From Penelope pileata (Eukaryota > Chordata > Aves > Galliformes > Cracidae): a DNA stretch of 64,000 nt. This document shows positions 38,008-51,000 of the stretch, in pieces. Under the pieces are notes generated by a model. The model ran no database searches and was not told the DNA's origin. It was given only the letters and a program-made list of their open reading frames with translations. The position numbers and the translations under genes are program-made. The stretch covers positions 113,626-177,625 of the forward strand of contig WBMW01005081.1 in assembly GCA_013396635.1 (NCBI GenBank), in the 5' to 3' direction. Position 1 is the first letter of the stretch, and each line of letters opens with the position of its first letter.

Positions 38008-41000
38008 CTCCTGCTGTGTGGGCAGCCCTGCAGCTGGGAGCCATGGCTGCTGTCCCCGGGGGAACTGCTGAGCATTCAGAGCATCCTGCTGTGTTGACAA
38101 GCCTACCTGTTTGTGTTTCCTGGCTCTGCACTCTTTATCTTCTCGGCTACTTAAATCAATTTGTTACCAAGGGAGAAAAGCTAGCTCAGCTCTTTTCTGT
38201 TTGCTGTACTGAATGCCTGAATTAGATGTTACAACAGCTGAAATGAGTGAGCATTTGTGTATCAGTTTCATAGAGGCTTTTGTGTATGCTCTGTTTTGTA
38301 GTTGTTTTTTCCCTGCTTTTAATGGAAAAGTAGCTCTAGAAAAAAAGGTATGAAGAATGGTGGTGGGGCTGCACCTCCATAGCCCTTAGCTCAGGTGGAT
38401 GGGAGCGAACCAAATGGGTGCAGCAACAAGAACAGAAGCCAGAGGAAGGAAGTCTCGCTGTCTTCTGAAGCGTGAACCCTGGGCAGCAACCCATTCCCAG
38501 TGCTGCTTCCAGGCACTCAGCTTCAGCCCACCATGAAGGAGAACGTGCTTTCTTTACCTTCATGCTTTTTCTTATTTGCAGGCCAGGATGAAAAGTTACA
38601 TTTCGTACTTCCTGTGTCTGGCAGTTGGATAATGCAGAGAGAAGAGTGACGCAACTTTCAGTTCTCTGATTTTCACCCTCCACTCTCTTCTTCTCCCTGT
38701 GGTTGTGTTTCAATCCCATACTATTTTCATGCATTGCTGCAGCACCACGTCCGTAATTTTTGGGTGTTTTTATAAATAGAACCCGACTTTGGGCAGAGAA
38801 GCTGCAGGGGAGGGGCCTGAGCCAGAGGTGGAGGTGGTACAGACAGAGAACAAGGCTGGAGAGGAAGAGCAGAGGCACACCGAGCTCTTCGTGTAGCTCA
38901 GAAGGGATGCCCAGGAAGAGGCCCATGGAGAGGTGTATGCGGCAGAACTTCTGTCTTCCCACACAGGATTGAAGAGTCTTATTGTGAGCTCGGAAAGAGT
39001 TAAAGTTATTTTATCTAGGCTTAAAGGGAGTTGTTATTCAAAAGTTGGAGCAGGGGAAGTTGGGTCTAATTCATCCTCCTTTTTCTGTTTTCCAGTATAT
39101 CAATTTCTGTGGACAAGAGGAGAGGAACTTCAGTCTTTAGGGACTCTTGCTCCAAGCTGATTGGCAGTACTTAAAATTGCACCACCAGAAAGCAATAAAA
39201 TAAATACATGGAGCAACTGTAACAGAAAGCAGATGTCTTGCTTTTGCAATTAAAGAACTGGAGAAGGCAATAAGAAAAATAATGGCAAATGATTGTGCAG
39301 TTTGGGGCAGGGGGGAAGTACAGCTGGCTTACTTTGAAACAAATGAAACAGAAAACTCCATGCTGGTGCAAATAATGGATACGTTAAGAGTCGCAGTACC
39401 TTGCACTGAAAATCGGGGTTCGTACAAGCTTAATTCTTCGTTAGAAAGCATCGTGCTAATAAGAGTCCTGCAGAATGGAGCAGACAGCTTTCCTCATTGT
39501 GTTCTCAGATCTGCTTTTCTACTTTGAATGATTCTATAAAATCAGTTATGTCTCTAATACAGCTGAACAAAAAATGTTTGAAAATCATGATTTTTTTTTC
39601 CTTCTTGTGTGTTTTGTGTTGGGAGGTAACAGGTATTATTACATGGACAGTTGTCTGTGAAATGTAGCTTAATATTTTTCCAAAAGCTGCAGATAAAATG
39701 GAAATAAATTGGGCGTCTTTTTGTCTATATTCAATCTATATCTGAATGTTGCTGTGAACCAGAATGGTAGTTAGTCACCTACACAGCATCTTCATTCACT
39801 AACTGTAGTACAGGGAGTTTTCTTGCTGGTAGTGTCTCCAGGTGAACAAGAAGTGGGCTGTAGGTGAACACTTTCTTTGTAAGCATTAGCATAAATATGT
39901 AAACTTGTGTGTACATTTTGAGCAGTTTGCCTTTCCCATGGTCACAATATGTCTTTAGCCACCTGGAAGTGAAATGCTGTACTTGTTTGGGTTGAGAATG
40001 GAAAAATTGCTGGAACAGGGGTGTAGGGAAAAAGGAACAAAGCACTCTTCTGGTATCTTCCTCCTGTGTGCTACTGGTCCTGGTGGAAGCCGTGAGGCTG
40101 CTAAGAGAGTTGAGAGGGTGTCTTACTCAATTTGTTTGAAAGAATACAAATTGATGTATTTAAAGCAGGGTGCCCTGATGTGGCATAAAGAGCAGAAATA
40201 AACTGCATGAAACTTTAATTTCTGTTTTGGTGTCCTTTCTCTGTCGGGGCTACCTAAAACCAAGTAACAATAATGCTTTGTGCTCTGATGCAGACATGAA
40301 GCTCTTTTTTGCCCTTGCTTGAAAAGCCGAAGGACTGATTTGGTATATAATACTTTAAAGAAAGCAGTGAGTATTCTGACTTTGAAGTAACTGTGAGTAC
40401 ATGTGAAAACAGGCTGCTGCAGAGGAAGTGCTTGGGGAAAAATTATTCATCTGGAGTTTTAGTCAGCTAGGAACTTGTCAGTGCTGCTTTTATAAATGTG
40501 CAAAGCTCAGAATGCACTATTTTCCTGATTGTATTTCAGGATGGGAAATACTGCTCTTCATACTGTCCTGATCACTGCTGCATTTGTCAGTAAACTACTG
40601 TGCCTTGCTGTCCCTCGCTGTGCTGGCTTGAATCGCACAGGAGGAAACCTTGCTGTGGGGAGAACCTGCGGGATGTTGCCAAGGAGGAAGCACCGAACCA
40701 GCTCTGAGAATCCCGAGACAGCTGCGTGCAGTGTTAGCAAGGAGACCCTTGGAGCAGATAGGGCAGATGAGAAACTCACATGCTGCATAAATACATGTCT
40801 TCAGAAAAAAACAACAACAAAACAATTGTAAGGAAGTTCTGTCTCTGAGCTTTCACAAGTTTGACGTGCTTTTTGCTAGTGCATTTGTATGGTTGGGAAG
40901 GAAAAAGGCAGCTGTGCTCTAGTTCCTCTCTCAACTCTTTAATAATGCATTCACACATGGACATACGCTGACTTAGGGCACATTACCCAACCTTTTTGCT

Positions 41001-43002
41001 GCTTCTTCTGCAGCTGTTGTACCTTTGGTTGAAAATTGATGCCGAGTTATCTAAGAACGTCAGCTGAAATGAAAAATTCAGTATATGGAGAACTGTCTCA
41101 GCACTCTACTTAAACTCATCTCTCTCTAAAATTGTATCTCATATTTACATTGGTATTTACCCCAGCATTCTTTAAATGAAAGACTATTTTGTATAATGCT
41201 GTATCCCTAGCAACAAAAAATCATTTTCTTCCATGCAGGCAAGACTGGGAATAAAATATATGCAGCTTGAAACACTTATCGATCAATCCACTTCTGAAAA
41301 CTGCACATAAACTTTCTAAGTAGGGCAACAGTACAAACGCTGCTCTACACTCTTTATAAAAGAGAAATTCAAACACGTTTATTTGATGCTTATGGAGTGA
41401 AAACCTATGGCTCAAAAAGTGCTATTATGCAAGCCTTTTGTAATGCTGTAATACTCTGGAGGAATGTTTTAACGTTCTCTTGCGAACTATTGTTTAAAAA
41501 GAAAGAAAACACGGTATCAAGATTTTACAAGCTTTGTCCTAGATCCGGTGACCATTTACAGTCAGGCTAAATGGCCTTACTAAAGTCTGGGGAGAATTGA
41601 GGCTGTCTTCTCCATAGAGTGTTTTTGTAGATAATGAGGCAAACTTCCACCTTTTGACTGCTCATTGGAATAATTTAGAGGATGTAAATGAAATATTCCA
41701 GACTTAACACGTGCTTAGGGTGAAGAGTTTTTCTTTCTGGTTACAAGCAAACGGAATAAGACCCTCTTGAGACATCTACAGATGGATTGCAAGATGAGCA
41801 GGATATGCATCCTGCTTTACCTCTGCTTCTAACAGCAAAAATACAGAGGGATTTTTCCTAACCACTTTCTACTTCTTTCAGGCTGTGCAAAAGTTTCTTT
41901 TGTAATTGTCAGGAAATTCTCAATGCTGGGAAGAGGTGCAAGTCTCCGAGCGAACATCCCTCTTCTGCCAGCGGGGACTGTTGAGAGCATTCCTCCAGGC
42001 TCCCTGCCCACAGCAGGCTGTTTGTGTGAGGGTGGGCCTTTCTTGGAAGCGGGTGTAGGGAGTTAGCCCAGCTGCATGCCTGGCTCAGCATTTCGACTCA
42101 ATGCAAGTAGAGTTTGCCTAAGGAAGGAGGTGTTCAAGCAACAAAGCATCTATACAAGGATCTTTTCCTGCTTATATTCTCCCAGTAATCAATGGTTTAA
42201 AAACTTCCTGAGCCAGAAGCTGTGCCAAAGTCACTCTTCAATAGCTGTGGATTCTAAATTAATTTATCTAATCCTGTTTTCTGAATGCCACGAAGCATTC
42301 AGTTTCTACAGCATCCTGTGACAGTTCATGATTCCATCCTGAATGTTTTCTTCTCCTAATGGGTGTTGTCCATTGTTCCTCTTTCATCAGCTGCTGAAAA
42401 AGCAACTGGACAAAGATTTCCATTTTGGAGAATGAAGAGGACAGAGCAGCATGTATTTCTTGGAGTCTTCTCTGAGAGCTTTCTTTCCTGTTTTTTGTTA
42501 ACAGGTTTGCCAGAAGCTTGACAATATCGGGGTGTTGTTTTTTGTTTTTTTTTTTAGGTGCTTCAACTCAGCGTAGTGTAGTCTCATCTTAATTTACAGA
42601 GTGAGCGATGAGAGCAGTCTGACTTGAGAGTCATGTAGTCAACTACAAGTTATCTTTTGCAATTCATGAGGTAATGCCTTACCCTTGTAGGTCTCAACGT
42701 TTGGTGAAGGATAAGGACACTTGACTGAATCAAATTTAATACAGCTAGTGGATCTGAGCCAGACTTGCAGCTGATGTCTGTGGCTATTAAGTTACATATA
42801 TGTAGGCACTGATAAAATTCTTTCTAGTTTTCCATGCTTTCTCTGTTCAAAACTGTATTAAGCTACTCACAAAACAGTATTTTGTTTCTCTCTAGAAATA
42901 AAAATTCACCATTTCCAAGTACAGTTTATGCATTTACTATTATTTTTAAATAGTCATCTCCCCCACCCCGGACTTCTGTTCCTTAGTCCTTGATGCTTTT
43001 GG

Positions 43003-43611
43003 CTATGTAAGAGAGAAGGAAAGGAGGCTGTTAGTGCAAAATAAGAACTTAACTGCATTAATCTGAAAGAGATTTGGAAACTTGTACAGCTTTATCTCGT
43101 CAAGTTTCAAATAATCACTCCAGTCAGAAGGATTGCGCATACTTCTGGCAAGCTGTCCAGCCGTAAAGCATTCCCGGTACAGGTAAGATAACCTTTTCTT
43201 GCTCATGTGGTGAATCATAGGAGACTGTACTTTCATATCCATCTTTTGCGTTTTATAGACAATTAAGGCTGCTGAAATAGCAGGCTTTCTTGACACGCAG
43301 TACTGTTTTTCCATTCCAGAAAATTTTCCATTTATCATGTATTTAATATAGCCAAGCCTGTGGCAGTTCCCTTTGAGGAATGCTGGCTTGTAGTACTGTT
43401 TAAATTTGCAGTCTTGACTCTTCAAATCAAGAAGGAGAGTGTAATCCCCAGTTAGCGTAGATGTGCTTCTGGCTAAGCTGGCTGGGTATAGTATGTGCCA
43501 TCCTTTGCTCGGCAGGTTAAGCCCACTTGCAGAATCTCTCTCAGATGTAAGGGGATTTGGGAACTTCAGGGTATTGCGGTGAGGATATTCCCCTTGATAC
43601 GGAATTATGCT
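43003..43611 (-). CDS. Unrecognised antisense open frame, candidate terminal exon or decayed gene copy
   Basis: A frame of 202 codons open from 43611 down to a TAG at 43003-43005, opposite in strand to TSPAN5 and lying in its intron 1. I do not recognise the protein. The translation looks like real protein: balanced composition, motifs such as PYQGEYPHRNTLKFPNPLTS, GWHILYP, CKFKQYYKPAFLKGNCHRLG, SPMIHHMSKKRLSYLYRECF and SDWSDYLKLDEIKLYKFPN, with few low-complexity stretches. It has about ten CpGs, more than nearby intron. There is no ATG in the first ~90 codons, and two in-frame TAA stops lie just upstream, so a start must come from upstream exons or the 5' part is lost. A possible 5' border is CAAG|GGG near 43594, but the tract before it is a weak acceptor. 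ATTAAA lies about 270 nt past the stop. Function unknown; it may be an unannotated antisense gene or a pseudogene. Confidence 0.45.
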   Translation of the reverse strand, partial: SIIPYQGEYPHRNTLKFPNPLTSERDSASGLNLPSKGWHILYPASLARSTSTLTGDYTLLLDLKSQDCKFKQYYKPAFLKGNCHRLGYIKYMINGKFSGMEKQYCVSRKPAISAALIVYKTQKMDMKVQSPMIHHMSKKRLSYLYRECFTAGQLARSMRNPSDWSDYLKLDEIKLYKFPNLFQINAVKFLFCTNSLLSFSLT

Positions 43612-44955
43612 TTATAGTAATTCTTATGGTATGGAAGCTAAAATTGCCACTTGAAATAAGTATATATAAGGAAGCAGGAATCTTGCTTTGAAGCTGTTGA
43701 AATCACTTCTGGGAAAGCTTTTAAAGTTGATATTCCTTCCTCCTCCCACTACTAAACAAAAAACCACTTCTGTCCTGTTTTGCAAAAGAAAAATCATTAG
43801 GATATTTGACTGTTTACGCAGATCTTAAGAGAAAACGTGCTGTGTGCCAAAATAAATCTGCACGCTGTGTTGTGCGGAAACCACACGGAAAAACAAGTTT
43901 GATGTTCAAGCAATATTCCATTACATGCCCTGAAATTAGAGTGTATATAATTTTCTTTTTAGCCAGCACTTAAGTTTTAAAAACCAAGGATTAAAGTTAG
44001 ACAAGTGGACATTTAGAGGCGTGCTCAGACACCCAGAATATACTTTTTAAAACATTCTGTATGATTGGTACTATATCATGCCAAATGTACAGTGGTGGTG
44101 TCAGGAGGTGGAGAGCTTGGTCTGCCTTTTCTGCTTGTTCCACAGGTCCTTGTTGTGGGTTTTACATGGAAATCCTGTAGTGTTGAGAGGGGAATGATGT
44201 GCTTAAATTATTCAGTAGAATGGAGAATACGGGGGCACAACAAAACCATAAGTGCTGTTCTCTTTTCCTTCATTGTGGGGAGACATTCTCTTTTGAGTTT
44301 GATGCTTTTAAGTCCTTTGGTGGAGGAAGGGCATTCTTGCATACCTTCCTTTATGAAATACAGAAAATTCAAAATAAAAAAGATATTAAATGTTGGCTTT
44401 AGAGTTTTTTTATTTTCTTTTAGATTTTTTTTTTCCTCCCAAAATCTTGGGTTATATTATGTTTAGCAGCTTCCTGTGTTTGTGGATAACATTGCTTAAA
44501 CTGATAGTAAAAATGTATTTAGGACTTTCTTGTAATTCCTTTCTCCTAATGAGCGGTCTATGAGGACAGTCATTCTTGCCAGGTGGTGGCTGATTCAATG
44601 GGAAAATAATGCGTTATTTGGCTGTGAAGTTTGGTTTGGAGTAATCTGACAAGCTCCAGGAACCTTATTTGCATGATGCTGAGAAAGTGATGTTTGTTGT
44701 ATCTACTGTTTCTGTGTGGAATATCGCTGAATGAGCTGTGCAACATTTTAAGTCCTCCAGGGCTAATGGTTGAGTTGTACATTAAAAATAGACAACTGCA
44801 TGCATATTTTAAAACTCTCGTGAAGCCCCAAAGTCCTGATAAAATTGATTATCTAACAGAGAGAATAAGGTAAACGTATGTTTAAAAATAAATAAATCTA
44901 TACATTTATAGTTCCTATTCTGATAATTTTCTTTTTTTTTTTTTTTCCCTTTTAG
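43612..44955. other. Intron 1 end, between antisense frame and exon 2
   Basis: No supported gene. On the - strand an acceptor-like site (T-rich tract then AAAACAG at about 43775) opens a 50-codon frame that ends in a stop just before the antisense open frame; I cannot connect the two. The last bases form the pyrimidine tract of the exon 2 acceptor. Confidence 0.6.
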
Positions 44956-45006
44956 TTCCTTGGCATAGCATTTCTTGGGATTGGATTGTGGGCATGGAAT
45001 GAAAAG
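44956..45006 (+). CDS. TSPAN5: TSPAN5 coding exon 2 (end of TM1)
   Basis: A 51-nt exon encoding FLGIAFLGIGLWAWNEK, the outer half of the first membrane helix and the start of the small extracellular loop. The acceptor follows a T-rich tract (44932-44953) and ends in TTTTAG; the donor is AAAAG|GTAAGT. Both borders are phase 0. The preceding residue in the family is Trp, so exon 1 should end on a complete TGG codon outside the window. Confidence 0.96.
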
Positions 45007-48000
45007 GTAAGTTGAATATAGCACCAGACTAACCTTTTTCCTTTCTGATGAAACATTGAAATAATAATATGCTGCACACTTTGTGTGTCCACATTGTTTC
45101 TACTGAAACAAAATCAAGCTTCTCTGTCGGGGGAGAAAAAAAAAAAAAAAAGACAACAAAAAAACCTTGGCTAGGTTCACCTAGAGGAAGATCCTAGGCA
45201 TTTTTCCCAAGAACATTTTGGCAAGAAATTGTGGCTGACACTTGCAGATAAAATACCCATCATTTCAATCCGTGCATGCTCTAACGACAGCACCGACAGG
45301 AGGACGCTCTGCTGAAGGCGGTGTTGGCAGTGTGTCTGTGCTGCACATGTCCCCGGGAATGGAGAGGGAGCCTGCACGTCTCAGAGGGCAGCTTCTTGAA
45401 AGCGAGCCTCCTCGGCTCTGTTGCTTGCATGAAGCGTGCTAGTTGCTGCTGCTCTTAATGAAAAGCAAACCAAACCTGAGTCAAAGAAAATAATTGCTTT
45501 TTCTTATGCAAATAAGGTTGTCCACTGGAAAGCTTTCTGTTTTGAGACTGCAAAGTCAACTTGGAAGTGCAGAGAACCTGCTTGTGAACCAGAGCCTGAT
45601 AATTTGCTTGCTGTAGAAGTTGGGAAGAAGATAAAATATCAAAGCATAACATACAAAACAAGTCAGTGTGTCAGGGTTGCTGGATGAAGAGCTTGTCTCA
45701 CCGAAGTACAATAGCTAAAATTAAAGCCAGTTTCCTTTTCTTATTTGTCTAAAAGATGAAATTAAAAAAAAACAAACAAACCAACTCTAGTTGATAACAA
45801 TGGTGTTATGATATTTAGTTGTGTGATGTTTTTCTTTTTTAATGGAAAACACTAAGTAAGTTCCAAACTGATGTTCACTTTGGGCATAATAACTGGCTCT
45901 TGCAGCAGAACAAAATAACACATTGGAAACATTGGACTTTTGCCACTTAAATTCAGGACAAATTTTGCTGATTCAGAAGTGAATTCTTGACTCAAATTCT
46001 ATTTGCTTTGTGCATGTGCCGTGGATATCGATAATTACAAGTAGTAATTCTCAGTGCTAGTAGTAGGGTATTAACTGTCTCACACCTTACGCAGACCCAC
46101 ATGTAAAAGCTTGTGTTTGTGTGTATATACTTATATATTTACCTACCATATGATGCTCATGTTGCAAAGCTTGAATGGGTTTGGAAAGAGATGCTGACAT
46201 TCAACAGAGATGTAAAGACACGTTTAATTGAATTCTCTGAGCGTACTCACAGAACTTACGATGCCTATGTCTAACCCTCAGAAAAGAAAATTGTTTCAGA
46301 GTGGCTTCCCAGAAAAGATTTTAACATTTTTATATAATTTCTGTGGTAATGCAACTGATTCCTATTTAAAAGAAATGAGCAGATGAAAGGAAAAGAGCTA
46401 TAGTCTAGTTTGTGAAGTCTATAATATGGTACCCTACAGCAAGAGGTTGTTCTAGCAGAAAGATGGCTGGTTAGGTTTTGCATGTTTTCTGTATGTGAAA
46501 CCACCCCCACTTCCAAGGAAAAATGCTTTGAATCGTAATTGTTAATAACCAGAAGCCAAAGCTCATGTTTTTACTTGAGATCTGTACATCTGTTATAATG
46601 CCATCTTAAACACTTTATAATCAGATCCTGATAGTGGGAGAAAATGTCATGTTGTTTATAAGGCAAGCAAGTAAAACCTAGAGCAGTTTAATATGCATTA
46701 GGTCAGGCTCCATATGTAGCAGCTTTTATGTATGTTGTTGGTTGTTTTAAAGCACAGGTCCTTCCTTGAAAATGAGCATCTCTGCCCAAAAGTTGTCCTG
46801 TGGTGCTTAGTGTGGACTGCTTCAGCCTGTGGTTGTATCAGTTAAAAGGTAGTGTAAGTACAGCTGAACTGCAGTGCTCTTGAGCATAGGGAGGCTTGAT
46901 TTTTCTAGCAGGAATTACGATACAGGGACTTGTATCAAGGCAGTTTGGGACCTTGCCTTCCTTCAGCTCTCCTGGGGACAGGAAATGGTCAGAAACTGCA
47001 GTTATCAGGATCATGTGCCAGGTCCTTGTAGGCCCCATGCAGCTGGAAGGACAGATCAGCTATGTCCCATAGAGTTGTCCTTGCGGCAGCTGGGGAGCTG
47101 GAGGTGAGGGACGAGCAAGTGAAGCCCAGAGTTGAGCGATCTGTACCTTGACTGAAAAGCACTTCTCTAGCCAGGCTGCTTCTTGGTTAAGGTTGATATA
47201 GCTATCTCTTAGGCATTGTGATCTATTGTAATGACACACTGTAAGACAGCAAAGCAGCTCTGCTGAAGAGGACCTGTGGATCGTTGTGGACTCCAAGCTG
47301 ACCAGGAGCCAGCAGCATGCTGTTGCTGCAAGGGCAACTAGCTAATAGTTCCTGGGCTGTGCCTGCAGGTGGAGTGAGGGGATCCTCTCCTGTTCAGCAC
47401 AGGTGAGGCCACAACTGGAGTGCTGGGCTCCCCAGTAGGAGAGAGACATGGACATACTGGAGAGAGTCCAGCAAAGGGCCGTGAGGATGATGAAGGGACT
47501 GGAGCACCTCTCCTGTGAGGAAAGGCTGAGTGAGCTGGGCCTGTTCAGTCTGGAGAGGAGGAGGCTCGGGGAGATCTGTCTGTAAATACCCGCTGGCGGG
47601 GTGCAAAGCGGATGGAGCCAGGCTCTTGTCAGTGATGTGCTGGGCCAGGACCTCTCAGCACTTTACACCTCAGCCATTCTGTTATGCTGTGAAGACTGCT
47701 GCTGTCCCAGTGAACTAAATCTTTATCAGTGGTGAACTTAGTGGTACTATTGTATACTACATAAACATAAATTTGTCAGTTTTTTTTTTTTTTTACAAGA
47801 TCAGGTCATCAGAAGGACTTCTGTGTACTGTGATTTGGTATGGTGCTGGGGAGGATTTTGATTTATTTCTATGTTGAATCTTTTTTAAGATAGAAGAATA
47901 GTGTATAAGGCATATTAAAAGTGCAGAATGTAATGAAGTAACCCACATTTTACAGGAAACCTATTTCCTGCTGGGTGAGACTGTGAAAGATTTGTGGTTC

Positions 48001-51000
48001 TAGTGATAGGTTTCTCTTTTTTTGCTAGATTGGTTTGAATTATCCTCTTTAAACTTTATTTTAAAGATTTAAAAAAAGAAAGAGAAGAAAAAAAGCACAC
48101 TATACAGTCTCGTGACCTTCCTTTGCAGGGGGGCAAAAGAGCTCATTTGTCAACCAGGCAGTAGAATTGGCTTGACAGCCAGTCGGCCAGGTCTAAACAA
48201 AAACTGGGCAATTAGCATTCTGAGTCATGGACCTGAAAGAGAGCTGGGGGTGGGGCCATAAACTCGGGGGATGAATAAAGCTGGCTATACATGGATGCAC
48301 TATGTAGCTCACAGTTCCACAGTGTTTTCAGGCACACTACACTTGGGCTTGGACTATTTAAAAAAAAAAAAAAAAAGTTGATTCACAGAGCGGCTAACAG
48401 CCCCCACCCCTTGTTAACATGTAAAGAGGCTGTACTAAGTCCAAGCAACTTAGGTTATGTTTGCTTAGCGGCTGGGGAAAAAAAAAATATGGTCATTATA
48501 CTTCTCTGACTTCTTAAACCACTTTAAGCAATTTTTTCTGTTGCCTTTTGTCAATAAACAAACCTCTAACCTTGTACAAAATGTCTATTTCCCTCCTTGG
48601 TTGTTTATATTAAATAATGTGGTCTTAAGGCCCATTGAGAGTGTTCATGGTATAATGCCAGTAGGTACTTGGGAAAATAAACTTCCTGGTTCTCTCACTA
48701 CCTGCAGGAGATTTATATGCAAGTGTAGTGAGAACGAGTGATGAATTGCTTTTATGTCTCCTGAGACTTAGTGGGACTGTGTGGAGTTGGAGCTTTTAGA
48801 AGGAAAGTACTGAGGTTTTGAGACCTGCATTAGGTAGGAGGCTGTAAAGGCAGAGATGCTGAAGGGGAAAAAGTGTTCAGCTCCTTGCAAAATTTGGTTA
48901 GTTTTGGTTCACTTATAAAGTTGGCTGAAATGAAGAGGAAGAAGTGGAAGAGGCTGAGTACATGTGTAAGTTTAGTTTCAATGTTTTTCTTGTTAAATCA
49001 GCATGGTTAGAAGATACTCCAGCTCAGAAGCTAACGTGTGCAGTTTGGAGTACCGGAATGGTACTGTGCCTGCGCAGTGTTCTTGGTGGGCAGGAGCTCT
49101 CGGTCTGGATCTCAAGTTTTGAGCTAGACTTTTACATGTCATTTAGACCTCGCTGATACATTTAAATTAAATTTCAGTACGTAAAGATGAGTTATCTAAA
49201 GAGGCTTTTAAATCATTTTTACTAGTGTTCTGACATCTTGTAACCATTAATCCTGAAAAAGGCAAAAATCTATACCTTATATGTGTTTCTGCTAGTCATT
49301 CGCCTATTGAACTCTGCTTCGCCATGACGAGGCAGTTAGACTAATCTCCTTCAGCAGAAGCTTGGAAAATAAAGTTCTACTGCTATTACTGTTTGCTGTG
49401 GGAAATACAAAACCAAGAAAAATGAAGGAAGTAAGTTTTGTAAACATCCCCCACCTAGTTTCTCTCTTGCAGAGAGATAAAATGCTAGAGTGGAATTAAT
49501 TTGGCATGTTTCAATGACTATTGTTCTGTTCCCCATGCTTATTTTATATGCACAGCATGGAGAAACTGCACGAATTTTATGACTATGAAAGTAGAGACAT
49601 TTTTCTATTTTAAAATAATACATTTGGAAATACTTTTGTTTCTCATCACTACCACGTGTTCCTGTTTGCCAGTGTTTCTGAGTCCTGCAGACAGGCTTGT
49701 GGAAAGGCAAATCCTTAGTCTGTGGAGAAGAAATGTTTCTTGTTTTGTTGAATCTTTATTCTGACCGTCTGCTTTTTTCTTCACCCCAGAAATGCAGTTC
49801 TGCGGCAGAGAAGTGTAGTGGCTTTTCTCCCATCTTAAATATTTTTGTGTTTCCTCTGAGTTCTCCCGTCCTGCTTGTGTTGGTTTCTTCTTTTTATGGC
49901 ACTCTGGGATGTTGTTTGTCATGGGGACTGCTGAGTTGAGTCCTGTTATTTTGCATTCACCCACAGGGGCCAATTTCCATGTACTTTCATGGTGTATCAC
50001 CTCTTTGTTCCCTGCAGTTATTCTCCTAAGTTGTTTCTGACTCCATAAATCTTGAATTTTCTTTACTGGGTCAGCTTTTCAAAGTTGCTGCTATTTGTAG
50101 TGCCTCCACGTGAAGCTGTTCTCTCTTGAGCCACAGTGTGCTACTGTTTTCTTCAGGCTAGTTCTGGAGAGATCCCATGGACTGAATGCCTGCTAGTGTC
50201 TGGAACACAAGTTACATATTGCAGGGGCATGTCTTCGTTTGTCAGTAATCTGTGTGCACTAAGGCTGTTCCCTGATGTGAACTGAAGCATAGCTTATGGG
50301 GAGTCCCTTTAAATGAACTGAAATGCTAATATAGATGTGTATCACGGGTTGGAGCTAGAGTTAGAGATCTGTCTTTGGAAAGCAGTACAGATGGTCCTGG
50401 TGATCACAGAATTATTAAGGTTGGAAAGACCTTCAAGATCATCGAGTCCAACCGTGATCTTGGTATAGGACAGGGAATACAGCAAGGATGTGACTCTAAT
50501 TCTTTTTGTAGTAAACGTTGCTTCCTTCCTCTCTATTGATGGGTTACAAGCAAACAATAGTGCAGCTATAATAAATATCAGAAGGGGCCTTACCATGTAA
50601 CTGTCTTCAAGATCAGTATTTTTCCTTTGCTTTGAGCTATGCATGAGATCCAGCTTGTAGGGTGGGGGGGACTCTGGCCGTGTGAGAAAAACAGCATGAC
50701 AACAGAGGATTGGTCGCTGGATTCAGGCATCTCTCTTAAAATGGTTTTCTCTGCCTGGGCTCCTGTGCCATAGGGAGTCATCTCCCTGTGGTTCTGCAGG
50801 CACTTCTGGTGGGCTGGGCTGGGTGATCTTGTGTTTGTTGGTGTGGCAGAAGGCACCGCCAGTGCCTCTCGACCACCCCTTTGTTGGAGAAAGGAGCACG
50901 TCCTGCTGTTTCGCTTGACACTTTTTTTCCTGAGTTTGGGGTGGGGTAGGAATATGAGGTCAGTCTTTCCTGCTTGCACGCCTGTATCAGTCTATCCTAG

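Larger units (their letters stand above)
32383..43002. other. Intronic sequence without recognisable gene
   Basis: Holds an imperfect hairpin (34043-34077), a G-run cluster (37963-38007) and the two longest conventional open frames of the window (+ strand 37707-38225; - strand 38336-38962), which I reject as genes because the region is simply GC-richer and the translations look random. Confidence 0.7.
1..44955 (+). other. TSPAN5: TSPAN5 intron 1, 3' portion
   Basis: Everything left of exon 2. I looked for a first exon encoding the N-terminal TSPAN5 peptide and found none, so the intron is longer than the 44,955 bases seen. A giant first intron is usual for this gene. Its internal items are listed separately. 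Confidence 0.88.

Noticed and set aside
37707..38225. 172-codon open frame on the + strand
   Set aside because: Begins at TTG, Cys/Leu/Ser/Val-rich random-looking translation in GC-rich, G-run-containing DNA; no splice or start context.
38336..38962. 208-codon open frame on the - strand, the longest in the window
   Set aside because: It starts at GTG, lies in a GC-richer patch with fewer stops, and its translation shows no domain and an uneven Ser/Cys/Leu-rich composition. By rough estimate about one frame of this size per few such windows is expected by chance.
1..44955. TSPAN5 exon 1
   Set aside because: No stretch encoding the expected N-terminal peptide (MSGKHYKGPEVSCC...) with a donor after TGG was found, so it lies outside the window.
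47394..47606. 70-codon open frame on the - strand
   Set aside because: Antisense of the CR1 fragment at 47252-47652.
49605..50000. 131-codon Lys-rich open frame on the - strand of intron 2
   Set aside because: Lysine richness follows from the A-rich strand; no domain, no start or splice context.
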